DNA from: Deltaproteobacteria bacterium | Lineage (GTDB): Bacteria; Desulfobacterota; Binatia; UBA12015 | Assembly: GCA_016874795.1 (NCBI GenBank) | Contig: VGTG01000049.1 | Span: forward strand, 1-35,915 | Length of the DNA: 35,915 nucleotides | Direction: 5' to 3' | Part shown: positions 1-8,561 of the stretch, piece after piece | Position numbering within the stretch: the first letter of the stretch is position 1 | Layout: each line of letters begins with the position of its first letter | The notes under the pieces: generated by a model | Told to the model about the DNA's origin: nothing | The model's input: the letters and a program-made list of their open reading frames with translations, nothing else | Database searches by the model: none | Program-made: the position numbers and the translations under genes

Positions 1-25
1 GGATCTGGTGAGAAATGCAGGCTAG
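1..25. repeat. Right end of a truncated copy of the 178-bp inverted-repeat element
   Basis: Bases 2-21 are identical to the right terminal repeat of the complete element at 2735-2754 and are followed by the same tetranucleotide CTAG (22-25). The rest of this copy lies outside the window. It ends only 14 bases before the start codon of the TonB-dependent receptor, so any promoter of that gene must lie in or beyond this element. Confidence 0.85.
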
Positions 26-39
26 CGAAGGCGCGCCTC

Positions 40-2576
40 GTGGCCGCACACCGTATGCTCGCGCCGCGCCTACTCCTCTTGTTCCTGTGCCTACTCCCCG
101 GGGTCGCCGCGGACGCCCATGCACAAGCCGGCGGTGGCACCGCGGGCGGCAGCGGGCCAGCGTCCGCAGACGATTCGAACGAATACCGGATCGAGGCGCC
201 GGCAGCGGAAGAAGCCGCGGCGGAAGTCGGCGAGAGCAGCGGCTTCGCCACCGAGATGGACGCGGGCGAAGCGCAGGCCGCCGATGCCGCCGGAGGGCAA
301 TCTGCCGGGCTCTCTCCGCGCACGCGCACCGAGGTCGAGCAGATCGTGGTCAGCGCGCGAAAGCGCTCCGAGCTGCTCGAGGAAACGCCGGTCTCCGTCA
401 CGGCGCTCGGCGCCGAGACCCTGATCGCGGCGGGCGTCACGCGGATCGACCAGATCCAGAACCTCGTCCCGAACCTGACCATCCTCGGCGATCCGAGCGG
501 CCAGCTCGGTTCGTTCATCATTCGCGGCGTCACGAACTTCCCGTTCGTCTTCTTCGACCAAGGCGTCGGCGTCTACGTCGACGGCGTGTTCTTCCCGCGC
601 AACGCAGGCAACCTTCTCGACGTGGTCGACGTCGCGCAAATCGAGGTCCTGCGCGGCCCGCAGGGTACGCTTTTCGGCAAGAACACCGTCGGCGGAGCGG
701 TCAACATCACCACCGTGCAGCCGCACGACGAGCTGGAGGGCTACGCTTTCATGCGCGCGGGCAGCTTCGGCACCTTCGACACGCGGGCAACCCTGAACGT
801 TCCGGTCGCCGCCGGCCATTTCGAGGACCGCCTGTTCACCCGCTTCTCCTTCGGCTCGTTTCAGGACGAGGGCTACACGGTCAATACGCTGCGCGACGAG
901 ACGGCAACCGACCGGAGCTCGCTCAGCTTCATCGGTTCCGTCAGGTATCTCCCGGCGGACGACGTGAGCGTGCTGGTCTATGGGTCGTGGGAGCGCAGCC
1001 ATACCCGCGGTCCGGGTGGGCAGTGTGTGTTCATTCAGGACGTCGCGACGAGCGTGTTCCTCCCTCCGGGCTACCGCGAAGCCTGCGAAGCCTCCGAGCC
1101 GTTCTCCTTCGCGGCGGATACCCATTCCGTCTCCGACCTCGAGAGCTACGGCACCTGGGGCAACGTCGAATGGGACGTGGGCGACCTGGGCCCGCTCGAG
1201 AATCTCGTCGTCAAGGCGACGGCGGCCTGGCGCGAGCAGATCCCGAGCGTCCGATCCGACTGGGACATGACGGGATTTCCTGTCTTCAAGCAAGCGCAGA
1301 TCGGCGGGGCGAGAACGACGGCGAGCCCGGCTTTCAGCAGCAGGCCCAGCAAGAGCTGCAGGTGAACGGAAACGCGCCCGACGGCAGCCTCACCTACGTG
1401 GGCGGCGTCTTCGGCTTCCAGGAGGAGGTGAACCAGAACACCTCGCTCGTCGTCTTCCCGGGCACACCGGTCGAGTTCCTCGGCGTGAGCCGGGGCCTCG
1501 TCGAGACCGACAATTGGGACTGGGCGGTCTATGGACAGGCGACCGCGGATTTGGCCGATTGGCTGAGCTTGACGGCCGGCCTCCGCTACACCGAGGAGAA
1601 GAAAGGGCTCGACCGGACTCTCCTCGAGCCCCTGAACACGCAAGCGCCCGTCGCCGTGTCGTTCCAGGGAAGCGAGACGTTCAGCGCCTGGACGCCGATG
1701 GCGAGCCTCGCGGCGATCGCACCGGAGGATTGGCTCGACGGCTGGCTCGCGCCGCTGTCGCTCGATCACCTGATGGGCTACTTCACGTTCGCGGAGGGGT
1801 TCCGCGGCGGCGGCTTCAACGGCAACGCGCGAAGCCTCGAAGCGGCGCAGCCGTTCGAGCCGGAGTTCGTCGACTCCTTCGAGGTCGGTTTCAAGACGAT
1901 CGCGCTCGACCGCCAGATCAGCATGGACCTGTCGCTCTTCCTCGCCGACCGCTCGAACATGCAGGTACCTCAGGTCGTGACGATGGAATGTGGCCCGGAC
2001 GATCCGCCGGACTGCCTTCCGTCTGCGGACGTCCTGATCACGAACGCCGGCGAGGCGAGCACGCGCGGCTTCGAGTGGGAAGCGGAAGCGCGCCCGATCG
2101 ACGGGCTGCAGATCACCGCTTCGGTCGGCTACGCCGACTCACGCTACGACGACTTCCCCAACGCCGAGAACGCGATCACCGGAGAGCCGCAGAACCGCTC
2201 CGGCGAGCGCATCCCGTTCTCGCCTCTCTGGCAGACACACGTCGCCGTCCAATATTCGTTCGAAGTCTCGTTCCCCGGCCCGGCCTGGCTGCAGGGATGG
2301 CTCACACCACGAGTCGACTGGTCCTTCGAGAGCACGGTCGAAAACTTTGCCCCCGAGCTCACTCAGCTCACCCAGCCGAGCTACGACCTCGTCGACATCC
2401 GTCTCTCGTACGACTTCGCCGACGACCGGACACAGATCGCCTTCTGGGGAAGCAACCTGACGAACGAAGAATACTTCAAGGACTCCCTCGCCCTGCAGAC
2501 GCCGGTCCTCGGGACCGCGATCCGGTACTACGAAGCGCCGCGCGCCTTCGGCGTCGAGCTGAGCTATCGGTTCTAG
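40..2576 (+). pseudogene. TonB-dependent outer-membrane receptor, interrupted by a one-base frameshift
   Basis: This would be a ligand-gated outer-membrane transporter of about 845 residues for a siderophore, vitamin or carbohydrate; the substrate cannot be told. The GTG at 40 is preceded by GAAGG (27-31) at good spacing; ATG 55 is the alternative. A signal peptide (LLLLFLCLLPG, then an AHAQA cleavage site) is followed by an acidic/alanine-rich linker. The plug domain follows, with IVVSARKR, ETPVSVTAL, a VYVDGVFF segment and LRGPQGTLFGKNTVGGAVNI. The first frame continues to about base 1309 and meaningful protein then resumes in the next frame (GENDGEPGFQQQ onward) to the stop at 2574-2576. 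The shift is explained by one missing G in the run GGGG at 1306-1309. The barrel half ends in SYRF, the terminal aromatic residue expected for outer-membrane barrels. The stop codon lies within the CTAG that borders the downstream element. Both halves are otherwise undamaged, so this is a recent lesion or a sequencing error. Confidence 0.88.
1306..1309 (+). other. Frameshift site in the receptor gene (GGGG run)
   Basis: Adding one G to this four-G run joins the plug-containing frame (QIGG) to the barrel frame (GENDGEPG) with no stop and no loss of sequence. A four-base run is short for phase variation, and no slippery heptamer or downstream stem is obvious, so mutation or base-call error is the simplest reading. 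Confidence 0.75.
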
Positions 2577-2758
2577 CCTGCATTTCTCACCAGATCACGT
2601 CGCGAGGCGGTCGAGAGTGCCGAAGATTCGCGAGCCTCGGACCGGAGGGCGACGCAGGCGTACTTGAACAGTACGTCGAGGAGCCCGGAGGGAGAAGCTC
2701 GCGAAGATTCGGTGCTATCGGCCGCCGCAGTAGGGATCTGGTGAGAAATGCAGGCTAG
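2573..2758. mobile_element. MITE-like 178-bp inverted-repeat element with CTAG on both sides
   Basis: The left end CCTGCATTTCTCACCAGATC (2577-2596) is the exact reverse complement of 2735-2754, a perfect 20-bp terminal inverted repeat. Inner arms are also partly complementary: 2624-2643, around AAGATTCGCGAGC, pairs with 2698-2718. At the centre is a short palindrome (GTAC, TTGAACA, GTAC). CTAG lies directly outside both ends (2573-2576 and 2755-2758) and also outside the truncated copy at 1-25. That fits a four-base YTAR-type target duplication as known for IS5-group insertion sequences. There is no transposase inside, so mobility would need an enzyme supplied elsewhere. The remaining non-coding bases to 2903 show no gene or clear terminator. 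Confidence 0.8.
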
Positions 2759-2903
2759 GAGCGGCCCTGTGCGAGCAGCGTCAAGGTCCGCGCTGCTGCC
2801 ACCGATGACGGACGAGGGGCGAACGAAATCTCGAACGAGGTACCGCCGCTGCAGACGCGCCATCTCGATTGACCTTCCCTGCCGGATTGGTCGGAAGCGT
2901 CCG

Positions 2904-3683
2904 TCAATCTCCCATTTGGGACAGGTGTTCGATCGTGAAGAGGTTGTCGGCGAGGCCGCGGTTGTAGTCGATCTCCGCCAGCTCGACGAGGGTCCGGTAG
3001 CCGTCGGTCGGGCTCCGCATCTCGACCTCGAGGATCGTCGGGATGCCGCCGACGATCTCGGTGCGCGTGACCAGCATCGTCTTCAGCAGCCCGTCCGCGT
3101 AGAAGTCGACGCGTGTCGGAAGCCGGGTCTCGCGGTCGATCGACGTGCGCAGGCGCCGGTACGCGAACTCGCCCTCGGGAAGGGTCGTCTCGACGATCCA
3201 GCAGCGGCTCTCGCCGTACTCGCTCTCTCCCTCGAGGCGGTGCGTGCCCTCGAAGTCGAGGAAGAAGACCGCGACGAGGTCCTCGTACGTGAACATGCTG
3301 CCCTGGAAGTTCTCGCGCCGGATCGAGGGCGGCACCCGTCGCACGCGGCGCTGGCCCGGGAAGTAGACCCACAGCGAGTCCGGGCTGCCCTCGTTCTGCC
3401 AGGCGAGAAAGCCGGTTCCCTCGAGCTCCTGCGGCGAATCGAAGATCCACAGAACCTTCCGCGCCTCCGGGTCGTGCTTCTCGTATCCGCGCAAAATGCG
3501 AACGCGCTCGTCGCCCGAGGGCGCGCGTACGCGCATCGTGACCCGCATGCTCTTGTCGCGCACCCCCGAGAGCACCGCGCGGGCCTTCTCCAGCACGGCT
3601 TCGCCGGTGGGCGCCGTTTCGCCGCCCGCACCGGAAGAGACGAGCTGGAGCGCGAGAGCGACGGCACCGGCGACGAGGCGCAC
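2904..3683 (-). CDS. LolA-like periplasmic lipoprotein-sorting family protein
   Basis: The product is 259 residues with an N-terminal signal peptide (MRLVAGAVALALQLVSSG). The body matches what is known of the LolA-like/outer-membrane lipoprotein-sorting family: repeated amphipathic strands, with DKSMRVTMRV, ARKVLWIFDSPQELEGTGFLAW, WVYFPGQRRVRRV, and a final DNLFTIEHL. Members bind lipid or lipoprotein in a half-barrel in the periplasm and often sit beside RND/MMPL exporters. No exporter is visible here, so its partner is unknown. It is a single gene, converging on the receptor; a perfect palindrome (3745-3765) lies about 60 bp upstream. True LolA activity is not established by family membership. 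Confidence 0.8.
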   Translation of the reverse strand: MRLVAGAVALALQLVSSGAGGETAPTGEAVLEKARAVLSGVRDKSMRVTMRVRAPSGDERVRILRGYEKHDPEARKVLWIFDSPQELEGTGFLAWQNEGSPDSLWVYFPGQRRVRRVPPSIRRENFQGSMFTYEDLVAVFFLDFEGTHRLEGESEYGESRCWIVETTLPEGEFAYRRLRTSIDRETRLPTRVDFYADGLLKTMLVTRTEIVGGIPTILEVEMRSPTDGYRTLVELAEIDYNRGLADNLFTIEHLSQMGD

Positions 3684-3744
3684 GCCTCCTCCTTAGCCCG
3701 CCCCGCCGAAGCGGGAAAGCGCGCACCGCGCTGGATGGGGGCAG

Positions 3745-3765
3745 GATGGATTCCGGGAATCCATC
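3745..3765. promoter_or_regulatory. 21-bp perfect palindrome between the cyclase and LolA-like genes
   Basis: GATGGATTCC and GGAATCCATC are perfect inverted 10-mers separated by one base. The site lies 16 bp after the stop of the cyclase-like gene and about 60 bp before the LolA-like start, on the same strand. It could be an operator for the latter or a transcript-end hairpin for the former. No U-tract follows on the minus strand, which argues against a classic intrinsic terminator. Confidence 0.5.
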
Positions 3766-3781
3766 TCCAGGCCGGGCCGGA

Positions 3782-6700
3782 TCAGGCCGCGGGCTCGGCG
3801 GGAGCGGAAGCGACCGGCGGAAACCCTTCCGCTTCGATCAGGCGCCGCGCCTGCGTGGCGAAGTGCTCGAGGCCGACCTCGGTGAAGATCTGCAGCGCCA
3901 CCTGGGCGTGCTCCCGAACGGCGTCCGCACGCCCGCGGATCGCCGCGACGCTCGCGAGGCCGAGATGCGCACGTCCGACGACCGAGCGGGCGCCGAGCCC
4001 CCCCGCCATCTCGAGCGCCTCGCGGAAGAGGTGATGGCTCCGGCACGGATCGCCGTCGTGTCCCGCGGCGACGACCTCGCCGAGCGCGAGACGATTCCGC
4101 GCTTCGCGGAGCCGTCCACCGGAGCGCTCCGCGGATGCCTCGGCGAGACGCCGCGCCCGCTCGAGCTCACCCGCGGCGAGGAGGGCCGAGATGATCAGGT
4201 CGACGTTCAGCGCGAGGTCGCCGTCCTTCAGGAGCCCGCGCTGCATGGAATCGAGCTCGCCTTCGCGGCACACCGGCTCTCCGAGCTCGACGCGCGAGAG
4301 GCAGCGCACCGCGAGCGCGGTCCGGACGGCGGCGACGTTGTCGATCTGGCTCGCCTGCTCGGCCGCGCGCGTCGCCCAGTCGATCGCTTGCGCGTAGCGC
4401 GCACGCGCGAAGAAGAGCGTCGCGAGACCCGCGGCGGAAGCGCTCTCGAGCGTGCGATTGCCCGCCTCGCGCGCGAGCTCCCACGAGCGTCGTCCGTAGG
4501 ACTCCGCCTCGTCCATCCGATCCGACTCGTACAGGACGCGGTAGTGGAAGTAGCGCGCGCCGATGTAGGTGTCCGAGCGCCGGTCGTCGTCGCCGAGCCG
4601 CTCCAGCTCCGCGATCGTCTGCTCGATCTGCGCGTTCGCGTCCTCGAAGCGCCCGTCGAGGAGGTACGCGAACGCGAGCGCCCGCATCAGCGTCGCGGTC
4701 GCGTGCTCGAGGCCGGCGCCTCGTGCGATCTCGTAGCCTTCGCGTAGGAGCGCGAGCCCTTCCGTGAAGCGCTCGCGGCCGCTGTTCATCACGAGGAAGC
4801 CGCGGCTCGCATGGAGGCGCGCGAGCGAGTCCGCGTCGTTCAGGTCGCGCGCGAGCTCGATTCCGCGCTGCGCCGCCTGCTCCTCGTCGCTCGCGTGTGC
4901 CGCTCCGTAGAGGACGCTCGCGTTGCTGTAGCGAACGGCGACGCGGAGCGCGGAGCGTCGCAGGTCCTCGCTCGGTGCAGTGGTCTCGCGCAGCGTCGTC
5001 TCGGCGAGCTCCCATGCTTCGCGATAGAGCCGGATCGCGTCGCCGTAGGACGGGATCGCCTCCGCCTGCTCGCCGGCCTCGAGGAGCGTGCGGATGCCGC
5101 GCTGCGGATCGGAGCCGCGCGCGAGATGCCGTCCGATCCAGGCGACCTCGCCGCCGAGCCTTCGATCGTGGCTCTGGAGAAGCCGCTCCGCGACGAGGTC
5201 GTGCAGCCGCCGTCGCTCGCGCAGGAGGAGCCCGTCGTATGCGACCTCCTGCGTGAAGCTCTCGCCGAAGCGGTATTCCGTCTCCGACACGCCGGACTTC
5301 CGGTGGATGACTCCTGCGCGCTCGAGCTCGGCGAGCTCGGCGTGGACGTCGATCACCTCGCCGTCGAGGAGGTGCACCAGCATGTCGCGGTCGAACTGGC
5401 GTCCGAGCACGGCGGCGACCTGGGCGACCCGCTTCGCGCCGGGCCGCAGGCGATCGATGCGCGCAGCGACCAGCTCCTGCACCGTCGCGGGGATGACGAT
5501 CTGATCGATCGCCTGCGTCGCGACGGCACGGCCGTCTCGTCGCGCGATCGCGCCCCCCTCGAGCAGGGACCGCGTGACCTCCTCGAGGAAGAACGGGTTG
5601 CCTTCGGCGCGGACGAGGATGCGCTCCTCGAGCGCTCGCGGGATCTCGCCGCCGGCGATCGCGCGCACGATCGCGGCACCGTCCTCGTCGCCGAGCGGGC
5701 GCAGCCGGAGTCGCGTGACCGCGCCGTCCGCCTGCCAGTCGTGCTCGTAGTCGGGCCGATGCGTCGCGACGAGCATCGAGCCGCGCACCTCGAGGCCGCG
5801 CAGGCCGCCCTTCAATCCCTCCAGCGAGGCCTCGTCGATCCACTGCAGGTCTTCGATCAGGATCACGAGGCGTCCGACCGTCGACGCACGCGCGAGCATG
5901 TGCACGTACGCCTTGCTGGTCCGCTCGGCCGTGATCTCACCCGGCTCCGCGGCGATCTCGGGCGTCGAGACGCCGAGGAAGCGCGCCAGGTACGGGGCTT
6001 CGTCCGCCATCGTGTAGCCGGTCTCGACGGTGCGGAGCCGCACGCGCTCGTTGATCTCCTCGGGAGAGTCGGCCGGGCCGAGTCCGGTGAAGGCCCGCAG
6101 CATCGTCTGCCAGAGCCCGTAGGGAACGTTGCGGTTGAGAGCGGAGCAGCGCCCTTCGAAGACGATCGTGCCGAGCGGCTCGATGCGACGGCGGAACTCG
6201 TAGAGGAGCCGCGACTTGCCGCTGCCTGCAGGACCGACGACCGCGACGATCTGGGAGAGCCCGTGCTCGATGCTGCGCACGCCGGCTTCGAGCTGCTCGA
6301 GCTCCGCCCGTCGTCCGGCGAGCGGCGTCAAGCCACGTGCCGCGGCGATCTCCATCGGCGTCGTCGCCTCGGAGACGGCGAGCACCTCGTGCGCGACGAT
6401 CGGCTCCGTCTTGCCCTTCACCAGGAACGGGTCGAGGCGGCTCAAGCGAAAGCGGCCTTCGACGAGACGCGCGGTCGCGTCGCTGATCAGGATCGTCCCG
6501 GGGCGAGCGAGGCTCTGCAGGCGAGAGGCGAGGTTCGTCGTGTCGCCGATCGCGGTGTAGTCCATCTTCAGGTCGTTGCCGACCGTGCCGGCGACGACCG
6601 TACCCGTGTGGATTCCGATCCGCGCTTCGAGCGGGAATCCGGTCTGCAGCTCGAGCGACTGGCTGAGCTCGGCGAGCGCGGTCTGGATGCCGAGGGCGGC

Positions 6701-7246
6701 GAGGACCGCGCGCGCGGGCTCGTCCTCGTGCGCGATGGGCGCGCCGAAGAGCGCCATCAGGCCGTCTCCTGCGAGCTGATTGACGAGACCCTCGTAGCGC
6801 GAGATCTCGGCGAAGGTGAGAGCGAGGTAGCGCTCGAGGATCTCGCGGTAGACCTCGGGATCGAGACGCTCCGCGATCGCCGTCGATCCCGTCAAGTCGC
6901 AGAAGAGGACGGTCGCCCGCTTTCTCTCCCCCGCTGCGCCGGAAGAGGCGCGGAGCTTGTCCGCGAGGGCGCTCGGCAGATGGCGAAGGCGCGGATCGTC
7001 GAGGGGCTGCGCAAGGGGCGACGCCGTCGGAGCCGCGGTCGGCGCAGGCACACCGGCGAGCGAGTGTCCGCAGTCGGGGCAGAACTGGAAGGCGGCCGAG
7101 ATCGGCGCGCCGCAGCTCGGACACTCGCTCGCGACGCGCGTTCCACAAACGTGGCAAAACCGCTTCCCCGGGATCAGCTCGCTCTGGCAGCTCCGACAGC
7201 GCACCTTCCGAGCTTGTGCGTCGGCGGGCGCTGGGTCAACAGCCAC
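3782..7246 (-). CDS. Zinc-ribbon, class III adenylate/guanylate cyclase, AAA ATPase and TPR protein
   Basis: This is a 1154-residue multidomain signalling protein with a GTG start. Residues 17-61 form a double zinc ribbon (four CxxC pairs: CRSC, CHVC, CPSC, CPDC). Residues about 110-285 are a class III nucleotide cyclase with metal-binding Asp in FCDLTGST and in AGDGLMALFG, and the N-x3-R transition-state pair in TTNLASRL, so it looks catalytically competent. Residues from about 305 form an AAA/NACHT-like ATPase with Walker A GPAGSGKS (about 337) and Walker B VILIEDLQWID (about 464). The C-terminal half is helical TPR-type repeats. There is no membrane segment. The architecture is known in many soil and marine bacteria and is thought to couple ligand sensing to cyclic nucleotide synthesis; the signal is unknown. 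The neighbouring genes do not point to a pathway. Confidence 0.9.
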   Translation of the reverse strand: MAVDPAPADAQARKVRCRSCQSELIPGKRFCHVCGTRVASECPSCGAPISAAFQFCPDCGHSLAGVPAPTAAPTASPLAQPLDDPRLRHLPSALADKLRASSGAAGERKRATVLFCDLTGSTAIAERLDPEVYREILERYLALTFAEISRYEGLVNQLAGDGLMALFGAPIAHEDEPARAVLAALGIQTALAELSQSLELQTGFPLEARIGIHTGTVVAGTVGNDLKMDYTAIGDTTNLASRLQSLARPGTILISDATARLVEGRFRLSRLDPFLVKGKTEPIVAHEVLAVSEATTPMEIAAARGLTPLAGRRAELEQLEAGVRSIEHGLSQIVAVVGPAGSGKSRLLYEFRRRIEPLGTIVFEGRCSALNRNVPYGLWQTMLRAFTGLGPADSPEEINERVRLRTVETGYTMADEAPYLARFLGVSTPEIAAEPGEITAERTSKAYVHMLARASTVGRLVILIEDLQWIDEASLEGLKGGLRGLEVRGSMLVATHRPDYEHDWQADGAVTRLRLRPLGDEDGAAIVRAIAGGEIPRALEERILVRAEGNPFFLEEVTRSLLEGGAIARRDGRAVATQAIDQIVIPATVQELVAARIDRLRPGAKRVAQVAAVLGRQFDRDMLVHLLDGEVIDVHAELAELERAGVIHRKSGVSETEYRFGESFTQEVAYDGLLLRERRRLHDLVAERLLQSHDRRLGGEVAWIGRHLARGSDPQRGIRTLLEAGEQAEAIPSYGDAIRLYREAWELAETTLRETTAPSEDLRRSALRVAVRYSNASVLYGAAHASDEEQAAQRGIELARDLNDADSLARLHASRGFLVMNSGRERFTEGLALLREGYEIARGAGLEHATATLMRALAFAYLLDGRFEDANAQIEQTIAELERLGDDDRRSDTYIGARYFHYRVLYESDRMDEAESYGRRSWELAREAGNRTLESASAAGLATLFFARARYAQAIDWATRAAEQASQIDNVAAVRTALAVRCLSRVELGEPVCREGELDSMQRGLLKDGDLALNVDLIISALLAAGELERARRLAEASAERSGGRLREARNRLALGEVVAAGHDGDPCRSHHLFREALEMAGGLGARSVVGRAHLGLASVAAIRGRADAVREHAQVALQIFTEVGLEHFATQARRLIEAEGFPPVASAPAEPAA

Positions 7247-7277
7247 GACGTGCGTTCTAGCGCGCCGGCTGGAGCTC

Positions 7278-8561
7278 CTACTGCGAGGCTTCTTCGAGCG
7301 TCAAGCCGCGCGTCTCCGGAGCGCCGGAGAGGAAGATCGGGATCGAGGCGAGGATGGTCGTACCGGCGAGGAGCGTGATCGCGATCGGGAAGTCGCCGAT
7401 CCAGGCGAGCAGCAGCGAGAGGATCAAGTAGGACGTCATGTTTCCGATCGCTTCCGCCATCGCGTTCGCACCCGTGTACGTGGCGCGCAGGTGCGTCGGG
7501 AAGCACTCCGAATCGAGGAGTCGGTTCGCGACCCCGAACGCCTGGATTCCGAACGTGAAGGCCGCGAAGGTGAAGCCGAGGCCGAGATAGGTCATGAGCC
7601 CGCGGCCACCGGGGATCCAGAAGTACGCGACGCCGAAGACGAGGGTCGCCGCGACGTTGATGACGAGCGTCGGACGCCGGCCGAAGCGGTTCGCCATCCA
7701 GGCGCCAAGTGGATTTCCGAGCATGCTCAGGCCAGCGCCCATGAAGATCCAGGTCACCTGCGATGCGGGCAGCCCGAGGTTCTCGACCGCGTGATAGTAG
7801 GCCCAGCTACCGAGCGCGACGAGGCCGATCGGCCGAAGCGTTCCGGCGGCGAGTAGCGCGATCGAGCGGCGGCGGTACCGCGGCGCGAAGAGGTCGCGCG
7901 CTCGGGAGATCTCCGTCGTGCCGAGGCTCTGCGCGTACGTGAAGCGCCGCGTCTCCGGCAGCGAGCGGCGGACGAATGGGAGAGCGAGGAGCGGAAGCGC
8001 CGCGATCGCGTAGAGCCAGCGCCAGCCTCCGGGGGTGTTCTCGAGCACGCCCGAGAGAATGATCGGGATCGCGCCGCCGATCGCGGCGATGAGGCCGAAC
8101 CAGGACTGCAAGCGCGCGCGATGCTCGTCGCGTGCTTCCTCGCTGAGCGCGACCGAAAGCACCATCTGAAGCGCAACGATGCAGGCGCGGAGCGCCGTTC
8201 CCGCGATCATGAAGAGGACGACGGTTGGGGCGAGACCCGACGCGACCGAGGCGGCGGTCGCGAAGATCGTCGTCGTCAGGATCGCGCTTCGGCGACCGTG
8301 TCGATCCGCGCGGCGTGTCAGCCAGAACGTCCCGAGAGCGCCGAAGGAGGCGAGGCCCTCGATGAAGCTCATCGAGGCGTCGTCGAGGGCGAACTCGCGC
8401 GCGATGAAGGGACGCGCGAACATCGGCAGCATCAGCGCGTAGTAGGTGTACGCGGCGAGGCTGAAGAGAGGTGTGAGAGGAATGCCGTCCGCGCGCGGCG
8501 CCGCCTCCGGGTTTTGCGGCGAGGCCTCGTCCCCGAGCGCGTTCGACTGCGGCTCAGGCAA
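7278..8561 (-). CDS. MFS transporter
   Basis: The product is 427 residues with about twelve hydrophobic segments and the family A-loop basic motif between helices 2 and 3 (TRRADRHGRRSAI), repeated in variant form in the second half (ANRFGRRPTL). It is an inner-membrane secondary transporter; the substrate cannot be inferred. The open frame begins with TTG at 8561, overlapping the stop of the upstream thioesterase by 8 bp (TTGCCTGA), so the two are probably translationally coupled. No ATG occurs before the first helix. The gene lies 31 bp before the cyclase-like gene on the same strand and may be co-transcribed with it. Confidence 0.88.
   Translation of the reverse strand: MPEPQSNALGDEASPQNPEAAPRADGIPLTPLFSLAAYTYYALMLPMFARPFIAREFALDDASMSFIEGLASFGALGTFWLTRRADRHGRRSAILTTTIFATAASVASGLAPTVVLFMIAGTALRACIVALQMVLSVALSEEARDEHRARLQSWFGLIAAIGGAIPIILSGVLENTPGGWRWLYAIAALPLLALPFVRRSLPETRRFTYAQSLGTTEISRARDLFAPRYRRRSIALLAAGTLRPIGLVALGSWAYYHAVENLGLPASQVTWIFMGAGLSMLGNPLGAWMANRFGRRPTLVINVAATLVFGVAYFWIPGGRGLMTYLGLGFTFAAFTFGIQAFGVANRLLDSECFPTHLRATYTGANAMAEAIGNMTSYLILSLLLAWIGDFPIAITLLAGTTILASIPIFLSGAPETRGLTLEEASQ

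Noticed and set aside
1306-1309. Programmed -1 frameshifting in the receptor gene
   Set aside because: No X-XXY-YYZ slippery site or stable downstream stem could be seen, and this receptor family is not known to use frameshifting.
2573-2863. 96-residue minus-strand open frame covering the inverted-repeat element
   Set aside because: It is mostly translation of the repeat ends (ACISHQI and DLVRNAG), which are products of the palindrome and not evidence for a gene.
4811-7378. 855-residue plus-strand open frame opposite the cyclase-AAA gene
   Set aside because: The minus-strand gene has clear domains throughout; this frame has none and no ribosome site.
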